A program made the position numbers and the translations under genes. Shown in pieces: positions 52,781-60,351 of a stretch of 64,000 nucleotides of DNA; position 1 is the first letter of the stretch; each line of letters opens with the position of its first letter. Source of the DNA: Anaerolineales bacterium (GTDB lineage: Bacteria; Chloroflexota; Anaerolineae; Anaerolineales; Villigracilaceae). The notes beneath the pieces were generated by a model that was not told the DNA's origin, did no database searches, and saw nothing but the letters and a program-made list of their open reading frames with translations. Location: NCBI GenBank assembly GCA_030583905.1, contig CP129481.1:2510136-2574135 (forward strand). Direction: 5' to 3'.

Positions 52781-53428
52781 ATGACCGAACTCTATTGGAA
52801 CACCATTACCCCTGTCATGCGTTCGGTTTGGCAGGGATTTTCTTCAAGCGGCATTTCTGCCGAGTTTTATCTGGCAGGCGGCACGTCATTGTCTTTGCAA
52901 TTGGGACATCGGCTTTCGGTTGATCTGGATTTTTTCTCACAGACCCAGAGTGACGTTCCCGCTTTGATCGAGCCGCTGCGCCATGCATTGAAAGATTTTT
53001 CGCCGACATTGTCAGATAGTTCGTGGGGAAATCTGGTCTTCCTCGCAAATAATGTGCGCGTGGGGTTTTATGGATATGGCTACAACCTTGTAAAGCCGTT
53101 ATTGAAAATAGACGGCTTTACGCTGGCGAGCGTGGAAGATATTGGCTTGATGAAATTGGACGCGTTGCTTGGACGCGCCAACCGCAAGGATTTTCACGAC
53201 CTGTACGAACTGTGCAAGCAGATTCCGATGCGCGACCTGCTGAACCTTGCGCCGCAAAAATATCCCGATGTGCGCGATTTCGAGGCGCAGGTGGCGCGGC
53301 ATTTGGCATACTTTGACCGTGCCGAGCAGGAATCTCCGGTGCCATTGATCAAGCAAGTGGAATGGGCAACGGTGAAGGAATGGTTCCGCCAGCAGGCGCG
53401 GGATATTGGAAATAGTTGGTTGAAATGA
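52781..53428 (+). CDS. AbiEii/AbiGii-family nucleotidyltransferase toxin
   Basis: Protein of 215 residues with the AbiEii signature: FYLAGGTSLSLQLGHRLSVDLDFFS (GGTxL and the Asp-x-Asp metal pair) and LMKLDALLGRANRKDFHDLYEL with Lys, Arg and Asp. AbiEii toxins are nucleotidyltransferases that modify tRNA or block growth when phage infects; the family belongs to type IV toxin-antitoxin systems. Its end overlaps the transposase start by four bases (ATGA). Confidence 0.88.
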   Translation: MTELYWNTITPVMRSVWQGFSSSGISAEFYLAGGTSLSLQLGHRLSVDLDFFSQTQSDVPALIEPLRHALKDFSPTLSDSSWGNLVFLANNVRVGFYGYGYNLVKPLLKIDGFTLASVEDIGLMKLDALLGRANRKDFHDLYELCKQIPMRDLLNLAPQKYPDVRDFEAQVARHLAYFDRAEQESPVPLIKQVEWATVKEWFRQQARDIGNSWLK

Positions 53429-53889
53429 GCACCTATTCGCAGATCTACATTCAGGTGGTGTTTGCGGTGAAGTATCGGCAGAGTTTGATTTTGCCTGCTT
53501 GGGAAGAGGAATTGTACAAATACATCACGGGGATTGTGCAGAACAAGGAGCAGAAAATGCTGGCGATCAATGGGATGCCCGACCATTTGCATTTTCTGAT
53601 CGGGATGAGGCCTGCGTGTTGTTTGTCGGATTTGGTGCGCGAGGTGAAGAAATCGTCGAATGAGTTTATCAAGGTGAAGGGATTTTGCCCGTCAGGGTTT
53701 CAATGGCAGGAAGGGTTCGGGGCATTTTCGTACAGTCATTCAAGTTTGGATAACGTCATTGGTTATATAATGCGTCAGAAGGAACATCACAAGAAGCAGA
53801 CATTCAAGGATGAATATTTGACGTTTTTGAAGAATTTTGCCATCGAATATAAAGACGAATATTTATTCGATTGGATTGACCAGCAATAA
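53425..53889 (+). CDS. Y1 (IS200/RAYT-like) transposase
   Basis: HUH single-strand nuclease of 154 residues. HUH motif: NGMPDHLHFLIGM; catalytic Tyr in GYIMRQKEHHKKQ. The start STYSQIYIQVVFAVKYRQ is typical of the TnpA_REP group (REP-associated tyrosine transposases, RAYT) and IS200-like proteins. No transposon ends are visible, and the gene is followed at once by eight short hairpins, as in RAYT loci where the protein acts on REP sequences. The start overlaps the toxin stop (ATGA), so it is translated with the toxin pair. Confidence 0.88.
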   Translation: MSTYSQIYIQVVFAVKYRQSLILPAWEEELYKYITGIVQNKEQKMLAINGMPDHLHFLIGMRPACCLSDLVREVKKSSNEFIKVKGFCPSGFQWQEGFGAFSYSHSSLDNVIGYIMRQKEHHKKQTFKDEYLTFLKNFAIEYKDEYLFDWIDQQ

Positions 53890-53902
53890 AAAACATCACG
53901 TG

Positions 53903-54220
53903 CGACCGCTTCGCGGTCGGGCGCGGACGGCATTACACGTGTTATCAATATATGACCCCTTCGGGGTCACGGCGTGGAATGATCGAATTTGACCCCGAAG
54001 GGGTCTGATGTTTGTAACCGTAAAATATAAAAATCAACCCGACCCCAACGGGGTCGAACGTTGGTAACGAACGGCACAAAATCACATGCGACCCCTGCGG
54101 GGTCGGCGCGGCACGATCAACGAATTCTATAAACATGGGACGCCTTCGGCGTCCTGACCCCGAAGGGGTCAAACGTCTATAGCATAAAATGTAATAACCA
54201 TCCCGACCCTGAAAGGGTCG
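53903..54220. repeat. REP/BIME-like cluster of eight hairpins between the Y1 transposase and hsdM
   Basis: Eight 15-17 bp hairpins with 6-7 bp arms and 3-nt loops: 53903-53919 (CGACCGC-TTC), 53953-53969 (TGACCCC-TTC), 53991-54005 (GACCCC-GAA), 54040-54056 (CGACCCC-AAC), 54089-54105 (CGACCCC-TGC), 54138-54154 (GGACGCC-TTC), 54155-54171 (TGACCCC-GAA) and 54204-54220 (CGACCCT-GAA). Starts are mostly 49-50 bp apart. Arms vary by compensating changes. Sequences after GAA/AAC-loop units share an ACGTTTGTAAC-like motif, while those after TTC/TGC-loop units share GCGCGG; this suggests units in two orientations. No gene is seen in this 349-bp stretch. Confidence 0.85.
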
Positions 54221-54238
54221 TATGTTTGCAGAGGACAC

Positions 54239-55873
54239 ATGGCATTAACCACGACACAAGATTTCACGACCCAAACCAAAGCGCTGATCGATTCGCTCAA
54301 GGGCGTGTGCGCCAACTATGGACTTGGCAATGACGGCAATGAGTTCAAGATCATCACACAAACATTCCTGTATAAGTTCATGAACGACAAGTTCGGCTAT
54401 GAAGTGAAGCGCAAGAACCCCAAACTGGCGAACGCCGCAAGCTGGGAAAAAGAGATAGGTGGATTCACTGACAGCGAATACGAAATGCTGTTGCTTGGGC
54501 TCGACCCCGAGGTCCCGAAGTTGAAGCGCGAGCATTATCTATCCTATTTATTCAACAGGCAATCCGACGGGCAGTTCGCCAAACTCTTCGATGACACGCT
54601 GCGCGACATCGCCATCTTCAACAATGACATTTTCTCGGTCAAGACCGAAACAGGCGCAAGAGTCATCCTGTTCGACGAGTTGAGCAATTACATCACCGAC
54701 AGTTCAAAGCGCGACGCGTTCTGCCGCGCCCTCATCAACCCGCTGGTGAATTTCAGTTTCGAGGGCGTCTTCGAGCAGAAGTTCGATTTCTTTGCCACCA
54801 TCTTCGAGTATCTCATCAAGGATTACAACAAGGACGGCGGCGGCAAGTATGCCGAGTATTACACCCCGCACGCGGTGGCAAGCATTATGGCGGCAATTTT
54901 GGTCAATGAAAAGGTGCAGAACGTGACCGCCTACGACCCCGCCGCAGGCTCCGGCTCGCTGTTGATGAGTCTGGCGCACGAGATCGGCGAAGAGCGCTGT
55001 ACCATTTACTCGCAGGATATTTCGCAGAAGTCGAGCGGCATGCTGAGGCTGAACCTGATCCTCAACAACCTGGTGCATTCCATTCAGAACATCATTCAGG
55101 GTGATACACTGGTGTCGCCATATCATAAAAAGGGCGACAAGTTGATGACCTTCGATTACATCGTTTCGAACCCGCCCTTCAAACTGGACTTTAGCAAGAC
55201 CCGTGATGACATGGACACCAAAGCCAACCACGAGCGCTTCTTTGCAGGCATTCCCAAAACGCCGAACAAAGACAAAGACAAGATGGCAATTTATCTGGTC
55301 TTTATTCAGCACATCATCTTTTCGCTCTCCCCCAAAGGCAAGGCGGCGATTGTCGTCCCAACGGGCTTCCTGACCGCCCAAAGCGGAATCGAGAAAAAGA
55401 TCCGCGAGAAGTTGGTGGAAGAGAAAATGCTGCGCGGCGTGGTTTCGATGCCGAGCAACATCTTCGCCACCACGGGCACCAACGTCTCGATTTTGTTTTT
55501 GGACAAAGCCAACACCAAAGGCGAAATTGTGCTGATGGACGCTTCCAAACTGGGGACGACGGTGAAGGAGGGCAAGAATCAAAAGACCCTGCTCTCGGCG
55601 GAGGAAGAAGGGCGCATCATTACAACCTTCAACCTGCATCAGCCATCTGACAATTTTTCTGTGGTCGTGAGTTACGAGCAGATCAAAGACAAGAACTATT
55701 CCTTTAGCGCGGGTCAATACTTTGACGTGAAGATCGAATACGTGGACTTATCGCCCGCCGAGTTCGCCGCCAAAATGGACGGGTACAAAAAGAACCTTGA
55801 TTCGCTCTTTGAAGAATCGAAACAGTTAGAGAAAGAGATAAAGAAACAATTAAGCGGGTTGAAGTATGAGTAA
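54239..55873 (+). CDS. hsdM: Type I restriction-modification methyltransferase M subunit
   Basis: N6-adenine DNA methyltransferase, 544 residues. The N-terminal helical domain (LTTTQDFTTQTKALIDSLKG, FKIITQTFLYKFMNDKFGYE) is followed by the SAM loop DPAAGSGSLLMSLA and the catalytic NPPF motif in YIVSNPPFKLDF. The C-terminal coiled coil (ESKQLEKEIKKQLSGL) contacts HsdS. The ATG at 54239 follows AGAGGA, 16 nt after the last hairpin of the cluster. It overlaps hsdS by eight bases. Confidence 0.95.
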   Translation: MALTTTQDFTTQTKALIDSLKGVCANYGLGNDGNEFKIITQTFLYKFMNDKFGYEVKRKNPKLANAASWEKEIGGFTDSEYEMLLLGLDPEVPKLKREHYLSYLFNRQSDGQFAKLFDDTLRDIAIFNNDIFSVKTETGARVILFDELSNYITDSSKRDAFCRALINPLVNFSFEGVFEQKFDFFATIFEYLIKDYNKDGGGKYAEYYTPHAVASIMAAILVNEKVQNVTAYDPAAGSGSLLMSLAHEIGEERCTIYSQDISQKSSGMLRLNLILNNLVHSIQNIIQGDTLVSPYHKKGDKLMTFDYIVSNPPFKLDFSKTRDDMDTKANHERFFAGIPKTPNKDKDKMAIYLVFIQHIIFSLSPKGKAAIVVPTGFLTAQSGIEKKIREKLVEEKMLRGVVSMPSNIFATTGTNVSILFLDKANTKGEIVLMDASKLGTTVKEGKNQKTLLSAEEEGRIITTFNLHQPSDNFSVVVSYEQIKDKNYSFSAGQYFDVKIEYVDLSPAEFAAKMDGYKKNLDSLFEESKQLEKEIKKQLSGLKYE

Positions 55874-57224
55874 ATCATCTTTGGCTGATGTTTCGCTTCT
55901 GATAACAAAAGGTACAACTCCAACTTCTATTGGAGGACGATTCACCGATTCAGGTATCAATTTTATTAAGTCAGAAAGCATTGCAGACTCTAAATATTTG
56001 AACAAAGAAATCTTCGGACATATTGATGAAGATACTGATTTGAAACTAAAAAGGTCAAGGCTTGCAGAAGGTGATTTGTTATTTTCAATTGCTGGTGCTT
56101 ATCTTGGAAAAATCGGAATTGTCAGAGCAGAAGATTTGCCAGCAAATACCAATCAAGCAGTTGGTATTGTTAGGTTAGATAAAAATCTTGTCAACGTTGA
56201 CTATATTTACTATTATTTTTCTCAACCGCACATTAATAAATATATAAACAAATTATCTTCTCAGTCATCTCAGCCAAATCTAAATTTAGACCTTCTTGGT
56301 AAATTAGAATTTGACTTGAAAGATATTTCCACTCAGCAAAAAATCGCCGCCGTGCTCTCCGCATTGGACGCAAAAATCGAACTCAACGCCCGCATCAACG
56401 CCGAGTTGGAGCAGGTGGCGAAGACGTTGTACGATTATTGGTTTGTGCAGTTCGCCCCCCTGTCCTTCGGACATCCCCCCAAATACGACATGGAAACTCT
56501 GGGTAATACAGAGAGTCAACCCGTCGTATTTGGGGGGACTGAGGGGGGTCGGAAGATGGTCTGGAATGAAGCGTTGAAGAGGGAGATTCCGCTTGGGTGG
56601 GAGGTGAAGAAACTGGCAGACTGGATTGAGTCTGACAAAAGCGGAGATTGGGGAAAAGATGAACTCGAAGGAAATTACATAAAAAAGGTGTCATGTATTC
56701 GTGGCACAGATATTAACGGCTTAAATGGTACTGACACATGCAATCCACCAACTCGCTTTATTTTGGAAAAGAACTCTCACAAGATTTTGAACTCGCACGA
56801 CTTGATTATTGAGATTTCAGGCGGTGCGCCAAAACAATCAACAGGCAGACTTGGATATATTACCGAAGCAACATTGAGAAGATTTGAAAATCCATTAATC
56901 TGTTCCAATTTCTGCAAAGCCATTTCGTTGAAAGACAAGAAATATCTTTACAACTTTGTCTATCATTGGAATATGCTTTACGACAACGACGTATTTTTTG
57001 GTTATGAAGGTAAAACAAGCGGCATTAAGAATTTATTGTTTGATTCTTTTGTCAATTCACACTGGACAGTTGTTCCGCCAAGAGAACTTGTAGACCAGTT
57101 TTATGATTTCATGCAGAAAATACAATCTCAGAAACATACCCTGTTACTCGAATCCCAAACGCTGACGGAACTGCGCGATTGGCTGCTGCCGATGCTGATG
57201 AATGGGCAGGTAAAAGTGACCTAA
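55866..57224 (+). CDS. hsdS: Type I restriction-modification specificity subunit S
   Basis: Target recognition subunit, 452 residues, with two recognition domains: residues about 1-140 and 240-410. Conserved helices follow each (QQKIAAVLSALDAKIELNARINAELEQVAKTLYDYWFVQ in sense; DFMQKIQSQKHTLLLESQTLTELRDWLLPMLMNGQV). The recognition domains are AT-rich compared with neighbours, usual for exchanged domains. The hinge between them (residues about 200-230) is encoded by a hairpin-forming, C/G-run sequence in place of the usual FP..NGKPYKSSGG-type linker. Confidence 0.92.
   Translation: MSKSSLADVSLLITKGTTPTSIGGRFTDSGINFIKSESIADSKYLNKEIFGHIDEDTDLKLKRSRLAEGDLLFSIAGAYLGKIGIVRAEDLPANTNQAVGIVRLDKNLVNVDYIYYYFSQPHINKYINKLSSQSSQPNLNLDLLGKLEFDLKDISTQQKIAAVLSALDAKIELNARINAELEQVAKTLYDYWFVQFAPLSFGHPPKYDMETLGNTESQPVVFGGTEGGRKMVWNEALKREIPLGWEVKKLADWIESDKSGDWGKDELEGNYIKKVSCIRGTDINGLNGTDTCNPPTRFILEKNSHKILNSHDLIIEISGGAPKQSTGRLGYITEATLRRFENPLICSNFCKAISLKDKKYLYNFVYHWNMLYDNDVFFGYEGKTSGIKNLLFDSFVNSHWTVVPPRELVDQFYDFMQKIQSQKHTLLLESQTLTELRDWLLPMLMNGQVKVT
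56454..56550. repeat. Palindromic insertion in the hsdS hinge
   Basis: CCCCCCAAATACGAC (56475-56489) pairs with GTCGTATTTGGGGGG (56523-56537), a perfect 15-bp stem over a 33-nt loop. Outside it CCCCCCTG (from 56455) and GAGGGGGG (to 56548) extend the symmetry. The element stays in frame and encodes the linker between the two recognition domains. Confidence 0.7.
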
Positions 57225-57745
57225 AAAATAGAGTTGCTTTCGTGAACAAGAAAATACCCCGAAGAACTCCGAGAAAGCGTTTCTTCCAGTGGAAAGATTG
57301 AGTTAATAGTTTTATAGTTCTTCAAATCGTTTATATCAATTTTTTCGATATGGCTGATCTTGATCCACACGCTCATGAACTTTAGAAGTTTCTTTTCTGC
57401 GTAATACGAAGGAATTAAGTCTTTTTCTTTGTTAGGGAAGTCTCTTGTAATATCAAGTATCTGCGCTTTGTAAGGAGTTGATTTCTTACGATTGCCTTTG
57501 ACCAAATAAACAAAAGTAGGCGTTTTCTGTGCAATTTGCTTGTTCAATAATTCGATGCGAGAAAGAGATAAAGTTCCGCCCATTTTTCCAAACCAAACCG
57601 CCTTGTGCTTTTTGACAACCTCATTATGATTAGAAACAACATCTCCAACATCAAACATGGTGTCCGAAAAGCGGATTACGAGGTGAAGAGGATTGGAATT
57701 CATGGCTACATTTTATCCCAAACGCTGACGGAATTGCGCGATTGG
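57153..57745. repeat. 30-bp direct repeats bracketing the gene after hsdS
   Basis: The codons for SQTLTELRDW at the hsdS end (57153-57182) recur at 57716-57745 with a single mismatch (GGAACTGCGC against GGAATTGCGC). The two copies frame the leftward gene at 57221-57703. The second copy is a remnant of an hsdS 3' end. Confidence 0.8.
57221..57703 (-). CDS. Unknown protein convergent with hsdS, possible PUA/EVE-like reader
   Basis: A 160-residue protein, AT-rich and Lys-rich compared with its surroundings. I do not recognise it with confidence. The run of short strands (KAVWFGKMGGTLS, PTFVYLVKGNRK, YKAQILDITRDF, SVWIKISHIEKID) and the ending GYFLVHES recall the PUA/EVE/YTH-like folds that read modified bases and are often encoded near restriction systems. 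This is a guess from pattern only. The gene overlaps the hsdS stop by four bases on the opposite strand and is bracketed by 30-bp direct repeats, suggesting it came with a recombined cassette. Confidence 0.6.
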   Translation of the reverse strand: MNSNPLHLVIRFSDTMFDVGDVVSNHNEVVKKHKAVWFGKMGGTLSLSRIELLNKQIAQKTPTFVYLVKGNRKKSTPYKAQILDITRDFPNKEKDLIPSYYAEKKLLKFMSVWIKISHIEKIDINDLKNYKTINSIFPLEETLSRSSSGYFLVHESNSIF

Positions 57746-57858
57746 GAGTTTCTACCATCAAGATCATGATCTTCTGTCGCCGCGGGCAGGGTGCAGCCAA
57801 AGGAAGATCCGCGCCGTTCTCCGCTCGCGCGCAAAAGGCGATTCATCCTCGAAATGAA

Positions 57859-57903
57859 CCTTCCAACTTGACACCTGACACCTGACACTTATAATCCCCC
57901 ACC
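57859..57903 (+). promoter_or_regulatory. Consensus promoter built from a heptamer ladder; leaderless start
   Basis: The ladder CCTTCCA, ACTTGAC, ACCTGAC, ACCTGAC, ACTTATA (57859-57893) contains TTGACA (57868-57873), 16 nt, and TATAAT (57890-57895). The ATG follows eight nt later at 57904. Both hexamers are perfect sigma-70 consensus. Confidence 0.8.
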
Positions 57904-59457
57904 ATGAAACGCTACCTCCTCTTCACTGTTTTCATCTCCGGCATGGCAACCCTCGGCGCCGAACTCACCGCCGGTCGCCTCATCGGCAACGTCTTCGGCA
58001 CCAGCAACCTCGTCTGGGCGAGCATCATCGGGCTCATCCTCATCTACCTCGCCTTCGGCTACCACCTCGGCGGCAAATGGGCAGACAGGAACCCGACTCC
58101 GCTTGCCATGTATCGCATCCTCGCCTGGGCGGCATTCACCGTCGGCTTGGTACCCTACGTCGCTGTTCCCGTCCTCAGGTATGCGGCGGGCGCGTTCGAA
58201 GCGCTCAGCGTCGGCGTCATGGCGGGTTCTTTTGTCGCGGTCCTGGTTCTCTTCATCGTCCCCATCACCCTGCTTGGCACCATCTCCCCCTTCGCCATCC
58301 GCCTCTCCATGGACGATACGGAAAAGTCCGGTCAGATCGCCGGGCAGATCTACGCCGTCTCCACGCTCGGCTCCTTCATCGGCACATTCCTCCCCACCCT
58401 CATCACCATCCCCACCATCGGCACGCGCCTCACCTTCATCCTCTTCGCCATGATCCTGCTTGCCGTCGCGCTGATCGGTCTCGACCGCTTCGCCAGCCGC
58501 CGCGAAATGCTCAAACTGATCTGGATGCCCGTCGCATTGGCGGTCATCGCCTTTGCATTTTCCAACTCCGCCCTCAAGCAGAACACCGGGCAGGTCTATG
58601 AAGCCGAATCCGCCTACAACTACATTCAAGTGCAGGAGCAGGACGGCTACATGCTGCTGCGTCTCAACGACGGGCAGGGCGTCCACTCCATTTATCATCC
58701 CGATGTCCTCTTCTACAACGGACCCTGGGAGCAATTCCTCGTCGGACCATACTTCTACGCAGACCGCTCGCCCGACGACATCAAAAGCATGGCGATCATC
58801 GGACTCGCCGCAGGCACAGCCGCGCGGCAGGCGACCGCGGTCTATGGCGCCGACATTCAGATTGACGGCTTCGAGATCGACGGGCAGATCGTCGAGGTCG
58901 GGCGCGAATATTTCGACATGAACATGCCCAACTTGAATGTCATCGTCGGTGACGGCAGGCTCGGCTTGGACCGCAGTCAGGTCAAATATGACATCATCGC
59001 CATCGACGCCTACCGCCCGCCCTACATTCCCGCCCACATGACCACGCTCGAATTCTTCGAGATCTGCGCTTCACATCTAGCCGACGATGGCGTGCTGACC
59101 CTCAACGTTGGCTCCACCCCGGGCAACCGCCGCCTCATCGACGGTCTCGCCACCACCATGGCACAGATCTTCCCCTCCATCCACATCATGGACATCCCCG
59201 GCACGCTCAACACCATGATCTTCGCCACCAAACAGCCCACCAGCAGGGATAATTTTTCCGCCAACATGGTCCGCATCGCGCAGGACGCCAGCCTCGACCC
59301 CGTGCTGGTGGTCACCATGGCATCCACCTTCGCCAACCTTCAGCCCGGCTATACCCCCTCCACCGTCTTCACCGACGACCTCGCCCCCATCGAATGGATC
59401 GTCAACAACATGGTCGTCAGCTTCGTCATCGAAGGCGGCTTGGAGTTCTTGAAATAG
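57904..59457 (+). CDS. Spermidine synthase-like protein with N-terminal membrane domain
   Basis: Fused protein of 517 residues. About seven membrane helices lie in residues 1-215 (YLLFTVFISGMATLGAELTAGRLIG, WASIIGLILIYLAFGYHLGGKWAD and later ones). A Rossmann methyltransferase-like domain of the spermidine synthase family fills the rest: MAIIGLAAGTAARQAT, QIDGFEIDGQIVEVGREYF, YDIIAIDAYRPPYIPAHMTT. Such fusions are common in Chloroflexota and others; the product has rarely been shown and may not be a polyamine. Transcription probably begins at the start codon. Confidence 0.88.
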   Translation: MKRYLLFTVFISGMATLGAELTAGRLIGNVFGTSNLVWASIIGLILIYLAFGYHLGGKWADRNPTPLAMYRILAWAAFTVGLVPYVAVPVLRYAAGAFEALSVGVMAGSFVAVLVLFIVPITLLGTISPFAIRLSMDDTEKSGQIAGQIYAVSTLGSFIGTFLPTLITIPTIGTRLTFILFAMILLAVALIGLDRFASRREMLKLIWMPVALAVIAFAFSNSALKQNTGQVYEAESAYNYIQVQEQDGYMLLRLNDGQGVHSIYHPDVLFYNGPWEQFLVGPYFYADRSPDDIKSMAIIGLAAGTAARQATAVYGADIQIDGFEIDGQIVEVGREYFDMNMPNLNVIVGDGRLGLDRSQVKYDIIAIDAYRPPYIPAHMTTLEFFEICASHLADDGVLTLNVGSTPGNRRLIDGLATTMAQIFPSIHIMDIPGTLNTMIFATKQPTSRDNFSANMVRIAQDASLDPVLVVTMASTFANLQPGYTPSTVFTDDLAPIEWIVNNMVVSFVIEGGLEFLK

Positions 59458-59489
59458 GAATTTAATGTCATTGCGAGGACGGCGTTCTA

Positions 59490-59545
59490 ACCACCAACTA
59501 CCAACTACCAACTACCAACCGCCAACTACCAACCGTCAACCGCTA
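59490..59545. repeat. Heptanucleotide tandem ladder upstream of the TIGR01906-like gene
   Basis: Eight 7-bp units: ACCACCA, ACTACCA three times, ACCGCCA, ACTACCA, ACCGTCA and ACCGCTA. It ends nine nt before the ATG at 59555. A fragment of repeat family 2 (TGTCATTGCGAGGACGG, from 59466) lies before it. Confidence 0.85.
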
Positions 59546-59554
59546 CCCTCTCCC

Positions 59555-60244
59555 ATGAAACCCGCCCTCTCCCATCTCACTTCCTTCCTCACCCCCCTCG
59601 CCCTCATCGGACTAGCCGTCCGCATCCTGCTCACGCCGCTTTTCTACACCGTCGAATACAACCTGCCCTGGTTCCCCGCGGATGAATACGGCTTCACAAA
59701 GCAGGACCGTCTGCAATGGGCGAAACCTTCCGTCGCATACCTCGTCAACAGCGCGGACATCTCCTACCTCGGTGACCTGCAATTCGAAGACGGCACGCCG
59801 ATCTATAACGAACGCGAGCTCAAACACATGCAAGATGTCAAAGCCGTGGTGCAGGGCTTCCTGCGCGTTTGGTATGCCGCTCTCGCCATCCTTGGCATGC
59901 TCGCCCTCCTCGCCTGGCGCTATGATCTGCTTCCCGAATATCTGAACGGTTTGCGGCGCGGCGGCTGGTGGATGATCGGATTGGCGGGCGCGCTCGGCTT
60001 GATCGCAGGCGCGGGCATCCTGCTCAACCCGAACATCTTCTGGGCGTTCTTCAGTTGGTTCCACACCCTCTTTTTCGAGGGCGATACGTGGCTCTTTGCA
60101 TATTCCGACACCCTCATCCGCCTCTTCCCCATCCGCTTCTGGCAGGATGCCGTCCTATGGGCGGCGGTCATTGCCCTGGGAGGCGGTTTGGCTCTGGCGC
60201 TGGGATTAAAGAAATGGTCTTGGCATCCTGTGCGCGCCGGTTGA
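59555..60244 (+). CDS. TIGR01906/DUF1461-like integral membrane protein
   Basis: Membrane protein of 229 residues: helix one LTPLALIGLAVRILLTPLFY, a 75-residue outside loop with YTVEYNLPWFPADEYGFTKQDRLQWAKPSVAYL in sense, then helices FLRVWYAALAILGMLALLAW, MIGLAGALGLIAGAGILL and DAVLWAAVIALGGGLALALGL. The pattern (NSADISYL, HMQDVK, FHTLFFEGDTWLFAYSDTLIRLFP) matches TIGR01906-type proteins, of unknown function. The ATG at 59555 was chosen because the upstream frame is coded by the heptamer ladder. The stop TGA lies in the first bases of a family 1 repeat. Confidence 0.82.
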   Translation: MKPALSHLTSFLTPLALIGLAVRILLTPLFYTVEYNLPWFPADEYGFTKQDRLQWAKPSVAYLVNSADISYLGDLQFEDGTPIYNERELKHMQDVKAVVQGFLRVWYAALAILGMLALLAWRYDLLPEYLNGLRRGGWWMIGLAGALGLIAGAGILLNPNIFWAFFSWFHTLFFEGDTWLFAYSDTLIRLFPIRFWQDAVLWAAVIALGGGLALALGLKKWSWHPVRAG

Positions 60245-60315
60245 GTAGCGAAGCGTAACGCGAAGTCCCCGCAGGGGAAAACCGCGCCGGTTGAGTAGCG
60301 AAGCGTATCGAAACC
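60236..60315. repeat. Dispersed palindromic repeat, family 1, tandem copies
   Basis: GCCGGTTGAGTAGCGAAGCGTA occurs at 60236-60257 and again at 60286-60307 as a direct repeat; the second copy is completed by TATCGAAACC to 60315. The first copy supplies the stop codon of the membrane protein upstream. Confidence 0.8.
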
Positions 60316-60351
60316 GCACATGATGTATAATTTCATTACAGGAGAGTCTTA

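Noticed and set aside
53903..54220. CRISPR array (regular 17-bp repeats with 32-bp spacers)
   Set aside because: The repeats are short, vary in sequence by paired changes and include an adjacent pair without spacer. Spacers share sequence in two classes, and no cas gene is present. A REP/BIME-like cluster explains it better.
53945..54238. 97-residue leftward reading frame over the hairpin cluster
   Set aside because: Its composition comes from the repeated GACCCC/GGGGTC units; there is no ribosome site and no domain pattern.
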